Shown in pieces: positions 18,083 to 25,922 of a DNA stretch of 64,000 nt. The stretch covers positions 2,193,757 through 2,257,756 of the forward strand of contig NZ_OY763408.1 in assembly GCF_963667405.1 (NCBI RefSeq), in the 5' to 3' direction. The stretch comes from an uncultured Sphaerochaeta sp. GTDB taxonomy: Bacteria > Spirochaetota > Spirochaetia > Sphaerochaetales > Sphaerochaetaceae. Position 1 is the stretch's first letter, and every line of letters begins with the position of its first letter. The notes under the pieces were generated by a model, which did not search any database, was not told the origin of the DNA, and saw only the letters and a list, made by a program, of their open reading frames with translations. Made by a program: the position numbers and the translations under genes.

Positions 18083-18946
18083 CTACTCGGTCATCTTCTC
18101 GATCGGAGTGACCAGAATTCCCTGGGCACCGAGGGCCTTGAGCTGCTCAAAGACATCCCAAAAGGTATCCTCAGCCACAACCGTCTGAACCGAAACCCAC
18201 CCGGTTTCCATCAAGCGGGTGACCGTCGGGCTCTTCATGCCGCCGACGATGCGGGCCACCTGGTCAAGGTGCTCCTCGGGAAGGTTGAACAGGACATACT
18301 TGTAGGAGGAAGCACGCATGACTGCATCGATGCGCAGTTCAAGGCGCCTGAGGATGTTCTCCTTCTCCTCACTGCCCATCTGTTTGCGTCCGATCATGAC
18401 GGCAGTGGAGGTGTAGATGGCTTCCACTTCCCGCAGTCCATTCATAGCCAGCGTCGCCCCGGTGGAGACCAGATCGCAGATGGCGTCGGCAATACCGACC
18501 TGGGGCGTCACTTCCACCGAACCGCTGACCTGGATGAAGGTTGCCTTGATCCCCTGCTCGGCAAGAATGCTACCCAGGATGTGGGGATAGCTGGTGGCGA
18601 TCCGCTTGCCTTCAAGGCTGGAGAGCCCCGTGTAGGGGAAATCGATGGGGACGGCGATGCTCAGCCTGCACTTGGCAAACCCGAGGTCACGCAGCACCGC
18701 AAGGTCGATTGCCTGCTCATCGTATTCGTTTCTTCCCACGATGCCGATGTCGGCAACACCGTCACGGATATAGCCGGGAATATCGTCATCACGGACATAG
18801 AGAAACTCCAGGGGAAAGTTTGATGCTTTTTCCTTGAGGACGCGTGCATCACTGCCGAACTTGATGCCGCAGTTCTTGATGATCTCCAGGGACTTCTCAC
18901 TCAGTCTCCCACTCTTCTGGATTGCGATTCTCAGCACTTCTGCCAT
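18083..18946 (-). CDS. hisG: ATP phosphoribosyltransferase, long form
   Basis: 287 residues. The second in-frame ATG (18946) was chosen because TAAGGAG lies 6 bp before it; the first ATG (18952) sits directly on the ribosome site. RIAIQKSGRLSEKS opens the catalytic domain, GVADIGIVGRNEY is near 63-75, and the PRPP loop DLVSTGATLAMNGL is near 160. Residues from about 210 form the C-terminal ACT-like regulatory domain of the long, HisZ-independent form, so feedback inhibition by histidine is expected from the family. First structural gene of the operon, directly behind the attenuator. Confidence 0.96.
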   Translation of the reverse strand: MAEVLRIAIQKSGRLSEKSLEIIKNCGIKFGSDARVLKEKASNFPLEFLYVRDDDIPGYIRDGVADIGIVGRNEYDEQAIDLAVLRDLGFAKCRLSIAVPIDFPYTGLSSLEGKRIATSYPHILGSILAEQGIKATFIQVSGSVEVTPQVGIADAICDLVSTGATLAMNGLREVEAIYTSTAVMIGRKQMGSEEKENILRRLELRIDAVMRASSYKYVLFNLPEEHLDQVARIVGGMKSPTVTRLMETGWVSVQTVVAEDTFWDVFEQLKALGAQGILVTPIEKMTE

Positions 18947-18965
18947 AGCCATCTCCTTATCAGGG

Positions 18966-18994
18966 TATAAAAAAACCCCCGCGACATGCGGAGG
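18966..18994 (-). terminator. his attenuator terminator
   Basis: On the minus strand CCTCCGC, loop ATGTC, GCGGGGG, then seven T. It lies between the His-rich leader peptide and hisG, as expected for an attenuator. A competing antiterminator was not resolved by eye. Confidence 0.85.
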
Positions 18995-19024
18995 TCTGCA
19001 TATAAGGTACCAGAGCCCACCTGT

Positions 19025-19081
19025 CTACGGTTGCATTCTCAGAAGATGATGGTGATGGGCCTTTGCGATAGTTCTGTTCAT
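19025..19081 (-). CDS. hisL: his operon leader peptide
   Basis: 18 codons, MNRTIAKAHHHHLLRMQP and TAG. Four consecutive histidine codons (CAT CAC CAT CAT) precede two leucines, and TAAGG lies about 8 bp upstream of the ATG. The frame ends 31 bp before the terminator hairpin. The His run, size and position match ribosome-stalling attenuation as known for enterobacterial hisL, which has seven His codons. It is too small for routine gene callers. Confidence 0.88.
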   Translation of the reverse strand: MNRTIAKAHHHHLLRMQP

Positions 19082-19087
19082 GCCGAA

Positions 19088-19117
19088 ACCTTACCGCTCC
19101 CGCTTGATGAGTGTCAA
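19088..19117 (-). promoter_or_regulatory. Possible his operon promoter
   Basis: A perfect TTGACA (19112-19117, minus strand) with an 18-bp spacer to TAAGGT (19088-19093). The -10 match is weak and overlaps the leader peptide's likely ribosome site, so the true start may lie further upstream. Confidence 0.3.
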
Positions 19118-19173
19118 TACCCAAAGCCCAAAACTGCATGATTATTCAAAACGTATGCACAAGCTGTTTGGAT

Positions 19174-19203
19174 TTGACCGCACCTTACAGCTCATGGTAC
19201 CAT
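19174..19203 (+). promoter_or_regulatory. Putative promoter of the PII-like/Mrp operon
   Basis: TTGACC (19174-19179), 18 bp, TACCAT (19198-19203), about 37 bp before the first start codon. Divergent from the his promoter. Confidence 0.4.
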
Positions 19204-19239
19204 CAAGAGCATTCCAGCAAGGGAGATGCAAAACCAGAG

Positions 19240-19587
19240 ATGAAACTATTGGTATTCATACTGAACAATGAAGAGTATCTGGAGGAGGTGCTGGAAGCCT
19301 ATGTGGAAGCCGGCATCACAGGATCCACCATTCTCGACTCCGAGGGTATGGGACGCTTCCTTGCCTATGAGGTCCCCCTCTTCGAAGGTTTCAAGGACTT
19401 CATGAAGGGCAACAGGCCCTACAACAAAACCATCCTCTCGGTAGTGAAAGATAGTGAAGTGGTGAAGAAAGCCAGGGAGCTGGTGGATGAGGTGGTCGGG
19501 GGGCTTGACCAGCCGGGTTCAGGCATCATGTTCACCGTACCGGTGGACTGGGCATCCGGTCTGCTTGATGAAAAGGACGAGGTATAG
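19240..19587 (+). CDS. PII-like regulatory protein
   Basis: 115 residues from the ATG at 19240; GGGAG lies 14 bp upstream, which is long spacing. The opening MKLLVFILNNEEYLEEVLEA, then GITGSTILDSEGMGRFL, follows the PII pattern: a beta strand, a helix EEVLEALxEAG, then G-T-x and the base of the T-loop. The canonical uridylylation Tyr and GlnB Walker-like residues are not evident, so it is a divergent PII-like (GlnB/SbtB-fold) protein. The fold assignment is inference from short motifs. It stands 2 bp before an EIIA-like gene and heads the Mrp antiporter operon, which suggests a sensor role for ion transport rather than nitrogen control. Confidence 0.6.
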   Translation: MKLLVFILNNEEYLEEVLEAYVEAGITGSTILDSEGMGRFLAYEVPLFEGFKDFMKGNRPYNKTILSVVKDSEVVKKARELVDEVVGGLDQPGSGIMFTVPVDWASGLLDEKDEV

Positions 19588-19589
19588 CT

Positions 19590-20045
19590 ATGGAAGGAAT
19601 CAGCACGCTGCTTGCAAGAGAGTGCATTCTGCTCGATCGGGGAGCAGATTCGCTTGAAGATATTATCAAGATCCTGACTGACACCCTCACCGCTGTCCAC
19701 CCCACTCTGGCACCTTCCACTCTCATGGAAAAGGTGATTGACGGAGGATTCCACACCACCTGCATGGGAGAAGGCTGCGCCATCACTCACGCACGATGCC
19801 CTTCCATGGACAAGACACTCATGGCGGTCATGCGTCTCAGCCCCCCACTCGATCTCAAAGCCTTGGACAAGGAGGATGTGAAGCTCATCTTCCTCTTGGT
19901 AGGTCCGCAAAGCAGTGCGAGCTTCCACCTGAAGATTCTCAGTCGCCTCGCACGCCTCCTGCACCAGAAAAAGCTGCGTGAAGAGCTCTTTGCGTCACCC
20001 ACCAGCGAGGCGTTCCTGGACCGTATCATCGATAAGGAGCAGTAG
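19590..20045 (+). CDS. PTS EIIA (EIIA-Ntr/fructose-type) domain protein
   Basis: 151 residues. The EIIA type-2 fold is indicated by an N-terminal segment (LLARECILLDRGADSLEDII) and the active-site region GEGCAITHARCPS, where His67 matches the phosphorylated His of the usual GIAIPHGR. LKILSRLARLL near 125 and the terminal helix match the PtsN family. There is no EIIB or EIIC nearby, so a regulatory rather than transport role is likely. In Proteobacteria EIIA-Ntr controls potassium transporters such as TrkA and Kdp. Here it lies 2 bp after the PII-like gene and directly abuts mrpE, so it may gate the antiporter. Confidence 0.8.
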   Translation: MEGISTLLARECILLDRGADSLEDIIKILTDTLTAVHPTLAPSTLMEKVIDGGFHTTCMGEGCAITHARCPSMDKTLMAVMRLSPPLDLKALDKEDVKLIFLLVGPQSSASFHLKILSRLARLLHQKKLREELFASPTSEAFLDRIIDKEQ

Positions 20046-20558
20046 ATGAACAGCAGAAGAACCTGGGCCTTCATCCGTTTCGGTTTGACCACCCTCTTTC
20101 TTTTCGTTGTCTGGATTCTCATCAGCGCTGATGCAGGACCCTTCTCCCTGCTCTTCGGATTTTTCATTTCGCTGCTTTCCGCGTCCCTCACCTACCACAT
20201 CTTCCTGCCCGAGCATGAGGCAAATCTCCACTTCTTTGTCCCCAGGCCTTTCTCCCTGCTTCGCTTCCTTCTTCTGATGGTGGCAGCACTGTACGGTTCC
20301 AGTTTCCAAGTGGCCAAGGCGGTGATCACGGGCAACACCAATCCCCGCATCGTGCACTTCCGAACCCGTCTTCGTTCGGATATCGCACGCACCATCCTGG
20401 CCAATGCAATCACCTTCACCCCGGGAACCATGACACTCGACCTCAACGACGACCACCTGACCGTACATTGGCTGCTCTGCACCACCACCCATACAAAAGC
20501 AGCTGGGGAAGCGATCAAGACCCGGCTGGAACATGCACTGGGGAGGACTTGGTTATGA
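20046..20558 (+). CDS. mrpE: Na+(K+)/H+ antiporter subunit E
   Basis: 170 residues. Two or three N-terminal membrane helices (FGLTTLFLFVVWILIS; LLFGFFISLLSASLTY) are followed by a soluble part with NPRIVHFRTRLRSDIARTILANAITFTPGTMTLDL, the hallmark of MnhE/MrpE. Non-catalytic membrane subunit needed for Mrp assembly. Equivalent to MbhA in archaeal membrane-bound hydrogenases. Begins immediately after the EIIA stop codon and overlaps mrpF by 4 bp. Confidence 0.92.
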   Translation: MNSRRTWAFIRFGLTTLFLFVVWILISADAGPFSLLFGFFISLLSASLTYHIFLPEHEANLHFFVPRPFSLLRFLLLMVAALYGSSFQVAKAVITGNTNPRIVHFRTRLRSDIARTILANAITFTPGTMTLDLNDDHLTVHWLLCTTTHTKAAGEAIKTRLEHALGRTWL

Positions 20559-20824
20559 GTGATCTGATTCTTCAGGCAATGCTGTTTGCCCTCACCTTCT
20601 TTGCCGTAGTGACCTTGGTGCGGCTGTTGCTCGGTCCAACGGGAAGTGATCGGCTTGTCGCGTTGAATGTGCTCTCCGCAGTCTCCCTCGCCCTGTTGAT
20701 ACTCTGGGGGGTGAGTACGAAACGTACCCTTTACCTCGATGTGGCTCTGGTGTACGACATCTTCGGTTTCTTGGGCTTTCTGGCCATCACCCGATTCCTG
20801 AAGAAAAGCAAGGAGGGCTCATGA
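20555..20824 (+). CDS. mrpF: Na+(K+)/H+ antiporter subunit F
   Basis: 89 residues; starts at the ATGA overlap with mrpE. Three membrane helices with the conserved RLLLGPTGSDRLVALNVLS near 28-46 and ALVYDIFGFLGFLAITRFL near 65-83, both diagnostic of MnhF/MrpF (MbhB). The conserved Asp in the first loop is retained. Confidence 0.92.
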   Translation: MSDLILQAMLFALTFFAVVTLVRLLLGPTGSDRLVALNVLSAVSLALLILWGVSTKRTLYLDVALVYDIFGFLGFLAITRFLKKSKEGS

Positions 20825-21153
20825 TGATCATACGTGAGATACTTGCCCTGCTGGCCTTTCTCATCGGCACCGGCTTCGGATTGGTCGGCATGGTTGGTCT
20901 GTTTCGGTTCAAGGATCCGTACAGCCGTCTGCATGCAGGCTCGCTGTGTGGTACGACAGCAGTCTTTTCGTACCTCGTTGCCCTGCTCTTGCTCTCCCCC
21001 TCGGTTGCCAGCACGCTCAGGATGATCATTCTCATAGTCTTCTTCCTGATCAGTGCCCCTACCGGCTCCTCGATCGTCGCCCGCTTCATCTGGGAGTCGG
21101 AGGATGCCGAAAGGCAACGCTCATCCATGAATCGGGAGGATAAAAGCCTATGA
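20821..21153 (+). CDS. mrpG: Na+(K+)/H+ antiporter subunit G
   Basis: 110 residues. Three membrane helices; GLFRFKDPYSRLHAGSLCGTT near 26-46 is the MnhG/MrpG signature (MbhC equivalent). ATGA overlaps join it to mrpF and to the following small membrane protein. Confidence 0.92.
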   Translation: MMIIREILALLAFLIGTGFGLVGMVGLFRFKDPYSRLHAGSLCGTTAVFSYLVALLLLSPSVASTLRMIILIVFFLISAPTGSSIVARFIWESEDAERQRSSMNREDKSL

Positions 21154-21389
21154 ACATGCTCCTGCTCAGCCTCATCCTTGCCTTGGGAATCTACGCACTT
21201 CTATCCAGGGACTTGTTGCACTCGGTGATTGCGCTCTCCGCAATCAGCATGCTCAGCGCCCTGCTGTTCACCATCCTCAGGGCACCTGACGTGGCCATCA
21301 CCGAAGCGGCGGTTGGAGCAGGGGTCTCCACCGTCATCTTTGTCTGGGCGATACGCCATACCCAGCGCCGGGACAAGGAGGAGTCATGA
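21150..21389 (+). CDS. MbhD-like (DUF4040) antiporter subunit
   Basis: 79 residues, two to three helices. LLHSVIALSAISMLSALLFTILRAPDVAITEAAVGAGVST is the DUF4040/MbhD motif, which corresponds to a segment of the C-terminal half of MrpA, including an acidic TEAAVG helix. It sits where archaeal Mbh operons have mbhD. Here the segment is a free-standing protein because no full-length MrpA is present. Overlaps both neighbours by 4 bp. Confidence 0.85.
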   Translation: MNMLLLSLILALGIYALLSRDLLHSVIALSAISMLSALLFTILRAPDVAITEAAVGAGVSTVIFVWAIRHTQRRDKEES

Positions 21390-22117
21390 AGAAGCTCGAA
21401 CTGATCAAGATAGTGATTACCGTGCTGCTTTGTGCCCTCCTGGTTGTTCCCATCATCCTCAGCAACCACAGCTGGCCCACCCAGGCCCGTGATTACCTAT
21501 TCGATAACGCACGCTCCGATACCGGGGCCACCAATACCGTCAGCGCCATCTACCTTGGGTATCGAGCAATGGACACCCTTGGGGAAACCCTGGTGCTGTT
21601 GGTCTCAGTAACGGGCACCATGGCCATCTTGGTGAAGCTGGGCAAGGAACACAGTGATGAGGAGGCAACCAGCTTCTCCCTAGCCCCGGAGAAACGGCCT
21701 ACCAACCGACTGAGGACACATCTTGTGGAGACTGTTGGTTCGAAATTGGGCCCCATTGTCCTGCTCTTCGGCTTCTATGTGATGCTCTACGGACACATCA
21801 GCCCCGGCGGTGGTTTCCAAGGGGGAGTCATCGTAGCCTCGGCCATTGTTTTCCTTGCCTTGGGAACTGACGTGAAGAGCAAACTGACCAATACCCTGGT
21901 GCTCTCGCGCATCGAGGCCCTCTCGTTTCTGGTTCTCATCCTTGTTTCGATCAGCGGAGTCTTTTTTGAAAGCGGGTTTTTCGGCAACCCCATCAAGTCC
22001 GCATCCTCCCTCTCTGCCAACTTCATCATCCTGCTGAACATCATCATCGGCTTAAAGGTGGGAACGAGCATTGCGGTAATGTGCATTGCCATGATGGGAG
22101 GCAGCCATGATCATTGA
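21386..22117 (+). CDS. Fused MbhE-like / MrpB (MnhB) antiporter subunit
   Basis: 243 residues in two parts. Residues 1-85 resemble MbhE, the last MrpA segment: one N-terminal helix, a periplasmic stretch with NTVSAIYLGYRAMDTLGETLVLL, and a second helix. Residues 105-243 are MnhB-like: VGSKLGPIVLLFGFYVMLYGHISPGGGFQGGVI is the MrpB signature, followed by helices ending in IGLKVGTSIAVMC. In Mbh loci these are usually two genes (E and F), so this is a fusion. Overlaps mrpC by 11 bp. Confidence 0.85.
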   Translation: MKKLELIKIVITVLLCALLVVPIILSNHSWPTQARDYLFDNARSDTGATNTVSAIYLGYRAMDTLGETLVLLVSVTGTMAILVKLGKEHSDEEATSFSLAPEKRPTNRLRTHLVETVGSKLGPIVLLFGFYVMLYGHISPGGGFQGGVIVASAIVFLALGTDVKSKLTNTLVLSRIEALSFLVLILVSISGVFFESGFFGNPIKSASSLSANFIILLNIIIGLKVGTSIAVMCIAMMGGSHDH

Positions 22118-22451
22118 ACGCATCCTCATCGCCCTGCTCTTCCTTTCCGGCTTCACAGCCATTGTGGGCATGCGCAACATCATCAGAAAAGTCTTCGGCC
22201 TCAATCTGCTCAATGCTGCCGTCGTACTCCTCTTCATCCTGGAGGGGAGCAGGATAGGAAACCAAGCCCCCATCCTCGATGAGGGCATCACCACCATGGT
22301 TGATCCAATCCCCCAGGCACTGATGCTGACGGCTATTGTCATTGGTGTCTGTGTCAGTGCCCTCTCCCTTGCCCTTGCCGTACGTCTCTACAAGGCAACC
22401 GGGTCGCTTGATATCCAGGTCATCACCGAGAGGCTGCAGCGTGAACATTGA
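22107..22451 (+). CDS. mrpC: Na+(K+)/H+ antiporter subunit C (NuoK-like)
   Basis: 114 residues, three membrane helices. NIIRKVFGLNLLNAAVVLLFI near 25-45 and DPIPQALMLTAIVIGVCVSALSLAL near 67-91 match MrpC/MbhG and the NuoK family. The usual conserved glutamate of NuoK is not obvious in helix 2. Its last 11 bp overlap the GTG start of mrpD. Confidence 0.9.
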   Translation: MIIERILIALLFLSGFTAIVGMRNIIRKVFGLNLLNAAVVLLFILEGSRIGNQAPILDEGITTMVDPIPQALMLTAIVIGVCVSALSLALAVRLYKATGSLDIQVITERLQREH

Positions 22452-24159
22452 GAGTATCCTCTTCGCCCCAGTCTATCTTCCCCTCCTTGGAGCTGCTCTG
22501 ATTCTGGTATGCAAGAGCTTCTTCCGGACCGCAGTCCGGCGTATGGCTGAGTACCTTGGCATCCTCATCGGCTTGGTTTTGCCGGTTGTCCTCGCACTCA
22601 CCCTCAAGGACAGGCTATCCCAAAACATGGTGATGGAAGCGGTAGCCGGTTCGTGGGCGAAGGAGATGGGAATCATCTACCGCTTCGACGGCCTCTCCCT
22701 GCTGATGATTCTCCTCGCAGCCGCAGTCACCATTCCCGCCTGGATGTATTCACGCAAGGTAGGTCCTGCGCATTCCTCGTTCACAGCCTTGTTGCTTGTG
22801 CAGAATGCAGCCATTGCTGCGATCAGCATGACTGCCGATCTCTTCAACCTCTTCGTATGCCTGGAAGTGATGGGAGTGGTAGCGTATGTCCTCATCGCTG
22901 GGAACCAGAAAGGGAGTGCTGTCTATGCCTCCTTCTCCTATCTCATGCTCAGCTCAACGGCAATGGTATTCTTCCTGCTCGGTACCTTCGGTCTCTACAG
23001 GTTGACCGGCTCGTTGTCCTATGAAGCGATCGCACACAGCCTTGCAGAAGGACAAAACCAGGGATATGCCCTGCTGTGCCTCATCCTGCTCATAGTCCCC
23101 GTCCTGCTCAGGGTGGCTGTTTTGCCTCTCTCCCTGTGGCTGGTCGATGCCCACTCCAAGGCTCCCCATGCCGTCTCGGCCCTGCTTTCGGGTGTCCTGC
23201 TCAAGATCCCTCTCTTTGCCCTGGTGCGGGTCTTTGCCATGGTCCCCGGCTCGGCACAGCTTGCACTGCCGATCAGCTATGCAGGGGCTCTCACTGCCTT
23301 GTTCGGGGTCATCTTGGCACTCGCCCAGTCGGATGCAAAACAGCTGTTGGCCTACCACTCCATCAGTCAGATCGGCTATGTGGTGACTGCCTGGGGTCTT
23401 GCACTACAGGCGGGTGTACACACCCAAGCAGGAGCCCTGCTGCTCTCAGTCTCCTTCTTTCATGCCTTCAGCCACGCCCTCTTCAAGGCCCTGCTCTTCC
23501 TCAGCGTCGGCACAGCCACCGATGCAGGGGCAAACCGCAACGTCTATACGCTCAGAGGGGTCTCACGCTCGCTGAAGGGAGAAGGAGAGCGACTGCCCAT
23601 CACGCTCGTATGCTATCTGGTAGGAGCCCTCTCCATCATGGCCATCCCCCCGTTCAACGGCTACTTCAGCAAGAATCTGCTCACCTATGCAATCAAAGGA
23701 GGCGTGCACTACCCAATACTCACCCTGGCTGGAGTGGGAACCGTTGCCTCGTTTCTCAAGCTCTCCAGGATCTTCCTACCTGCAAAAATGAAGCTGGAGA
23801 TCCTTCATCCCTCGCTTCGCCCACGGTTTCCTCTCTCCTTGCATACCGGTTTGCTCATTCTGGCACTGATGTGCATTCTGACGGGCATCTTTGCCCCCGA
23901 AGTATTCGCATTCATCACCGAGCTGCTCTCAGCACAGCCAGTAAACGGCTTTGATGCACACTACTTTTTCAAACAAGAAACCCTTGCAAAGACGTTCTAC
24001 ACCACTCTCGCAGGCATTGTGCTCTTCCTGTTCATCCTTACCAAACTCGGGGCTTGGATTCTCCACTTGCTCGGTCGGTACAGAGCCCGTTTTTCCGACC
24101 TGTTCTTCGCCTTTGCCCTCGCCCTTGCCCTGCTTCTGCTGGTGGCAAGAGTGCTCTAG
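22441..24159 (+). CDS. mrpD: Na+(K+)/H+ antiporter subunit D (NuoN/NuoM-like)
   Basis: 572 residues from the GTG at 22441; GAGAGG lies about 7 bp upstream. About 14 hydrophobic segments. Hallmarks of the proton-translocating antiporter core are present: FNLFVCLEVMGVVAYVL (the TM5 glutamate), LWLVDAHSKAPHAVSALLSGVLLK near 240-262 (lysine on TM7), LAYHSISQIGYV near 305, and HAFSHALFKALLFLSVG near 345 (TM12 lysine). It corresponds to MbhH/MrpD. It is the only large NuoL/M/N-type subunit in the operon. Convergent with pheT. Confidence 0.93.
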   Translation: MNIESILFAPVYLPLLGAALILVCKSFFRTAVRRMAEYLGILIGLVLPVVLALTLKDRLSQNMVMEAVAGSWAKEMGIIYRFDGLSLLMILLAAAVTIPAWMYSRKVGPAHSSFTALLLVQNAAIAAISMTADLFNLFVCLEVMGVVAYVLIAGNQKGSAVYASFSYLMLSSTAMVFFLLGTFGLYRLTGSLSYEAIAHSLAEGQNQGYALLCLILLIVPVLLRVAVLPLSLWLVDAHSKAPHAVSALLSGVLLKIPLFALVRVFAMVPGSAQLALPISYAGALTALFGVILALAQSDAKQLLAYHSISQIGYVVTAWGLALQAGVHTQAGALLLSVSFFHAFSHALFKALLFLSVGTATDAGANRNVYTLRGVSRSLKGEGERLPITLVCYLVGALSIMAIPPFNGYFSKNLLTYAIKGGVHYPILTLAGVGTVASFLKLSRIFLPAKMKLEILHPSLRPRFPLSLHTGLLILALMCILTGIFAPEVFAFITELLSAQPVNGFDAHYFFKQETLAKTFYTTLAGIVLFLFILTKLGAWILHLLGRYRARFSDLFFAFALALALLLLVARVL

Positions 24160-24160
24160 G

Positions 24161-24197
24161 AAAGAGAAAACGCAGCCCAGATGGATCCAGACTGCGT
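24161..24197 (-). terminator. Terminator after pheT
   Basis: Minus strand: ACGCAG and CTGCGT arms around a loop with a GGATCC core, followed by TTTTCTCTTT. There is no T-run in the plus direction, so it serves pheT rather than mrpD. Confidence 0.65.
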
Positions 24198-24224
24198 CAT
24201 ATTAAAAGCTATGCTGTTTTTCGA

Positions 24225-25922
24225 TCAGTTCGCCATCACCAGATCCAGGTCGATCTCACAGGCGATGGTAGGCATCGTACTGCCCCAGTTGGCCAGTACC
24301 TGGGGATGGATCTCCCCGAAGATGCCCACTTCCTGCTCGCCGATCATGAGCTTTGCACAACGCCCTTCGATGAAACGGCCATCCCCTTCCAGGGCGGAGA
24401 GCGTATACTCCTTGCCCAGGAAGTAGAAAAGGGTATTCACCAGGGAAGAGACATCGTTGAAGCCCATGATGCTGTCACTTGCCAGGAAGCCGACATTGTT
24501 GCGGGTGGTGGTACCACTGTTGTCCGAGCTATCCAGGAAAGCAACCTTGCCCACCTCAAAAATCTTGTGGGGGAAGGGAGCATGAGCACTGACGCTTTCG
24601 CTCTCCAGCAGGGAGGGAATGATGGAGGGGCGTACCACCTCGTAGTTCTCACTCATCGGGTTGGAGATGAAAATGCACTTCTCCTGGGGGAAGTTCATAT
24701 TGTCGACATACTCGCGCTTGGAGCCGAGGTAGTTGTACATCATCTCCTGGAAGCCCAGACCCACCATCAGGTCCTTCACCTTGCGACCCAGCTCCTCGGC
24801 AGGACTGAGGCGTCCTACAGTAAAGTCCTGGGGCATCTCAGGCTCGAAATTGCCCAAACCGTACCCGATCATGATATCCTCTACCAGATCGACCGGATGC
24901 AAAAAGTCATTGCGGTACTCGGGAACCGTGGCATAGAGGGTATCATCGCTGTAAATGGCATAGATGCCCATCCGCTTCAGGGCTGCAACCGCTTCCTCAC
25001 CACTCATCTTCTGTCCCAGTGTCTTGTGAACCTGGGCGAGCGTGCAGGAGACGGGTTCCTGATAGTAGTAGGGAACCGTGATCTCGGTGCCGAACTCAGT
25101 CTCCTCGGGGAGCCTGACCTTCACCGGCAGAATCTCAAAACCCATGTCGGACATATCGCAGGCCATGATGGAGGCGGCAAGCAGCAGGTCCCGCAGGTCC
25201 ATGCCACTCAGTTCAAGAAAGAGGTTCTCGTCACCCACTTCGACAGCCCCGATACGGGCACTGTTGATGACCGGCGGGAACGAGAGAGTATCGCCATTGT
25301 CGTCGTGCAGGTAGGGGAACACACGGCAGTCGCTTACGATCGGGCCGTACTCCTTCCCCTTCGGATGCTCGGTGCAGATCTCACGGAGAGTGAGCTTCTT
25401 GTCCATCCCCAAAGGAACGAAGGAGGTTGCATCGGGATCGGCACCACGATAGTGCACAGGGTACTTGATCAGGTCCGAGCGGTAGATGCCCATGGCAATC
25501 GTCTTGCGCTTGCGCCCGAAGTTCGAGCACAGCTTCTCCTGGCTCTGGATCAACGCCTCCAGATCATCCTCGCTCACCACATGACCACGGGCAGCAAATC
25601 CGATCGAATAGGGACGGACTTCCTTTGCCGATGCATCCACGATGAGCTCCCTGCCCTCACTGTCAAAACACTCCTCACTGGTGGAGAAGAAGTCATACAG
25701 CGGAGTCTCAACGCCCCAATAGGACTTGAGCAGGCGGGCAATGCCGGCGGCAGACCAGAGGTCTGGGCGGTTGGTATCATTGAGCTCGATCTTGAGCAGA
25801 TCACCTTCGTGTCCATCCAACTCAGCCTTCGCAACCGGGAAGATTGCCTCAAGCTCACTATCATTCAATGTTCTTCCCAACAAGCTGTAGAACAACTTGT
25901 CGGTGGTTTCAATCTTTGGCAT
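24225..25922 (-). CDS. pheT: Phenylalanine-tRNA ligase beta subunit, archaeal/eukaryal type
   Basis: 565 residues, much shorter than the roughly 800-residue bacterial PheT. It lacks the N-terminal tRNA-binding (OB) and C-terminal anticodon-binding extensions and matches the compact archaeal/eukaryal beta subunit. LKIELNDTNRPDLWSAAGIAR near 43-63 is the B5-type motif. NDFLHPVDLVEDIMIGYG near 345 and the closing GIFGEIHPQVLANWG near 537 are the catalytic-like core landmarks. With PheS it charges tRNA-Phe. The first base overlaps the end of pheS. Spirochaetes are known to carry this type of PheRS. Confidence 0.95.
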   Translation of the reverse strand: MPKIETTDKLFYSLLGRTLNDSELEAIFPVAKAELDGHEGDLLKIELNDTNRPDLWSAAGIARLLKSYWGVETPLYDFFSTSEECFDSEGRELIVDASAKEVRPYSIGFAARGHVVSEDDLEALIQSQEKLCSNFGRKRKTIAMGIYRSDLIKYPVHYRGADPDATSFVPLGMDKKLTLREICTEHPKGKEYGPIVSDCRVFPYLHDDNGDTLSFPPVINSARIGAVEVGDENLFLELSGMDLRDLLLAASIMACDMSDMGFEILPVKVRLPEETEFGTEITVPYYYQEPVSCTLAQVHKTLGQKMSGEEAVAALKRMGIYAIYSDDTLYATVPEYRNDFLHPVDLVEDIMIGYGLGNFEPEMPQDFTVGRLSPAEELGRKVKDLMVGLGFQEMMYNYLGSKREYVDNMNFPQEKCIFISNPMSENYEVVRPSIIPSLLESESVSAHAPFPHKIFEVGKVAFLDSSDNSGTTTRNNVGFLASDSIMGFNDVSSLVNTLFYFLGKEYTLSALEGDGRFIEGRCAKLMIGEQEVGIFGEIHPQVLANWGSTMPTIACEIDLDLVMAN

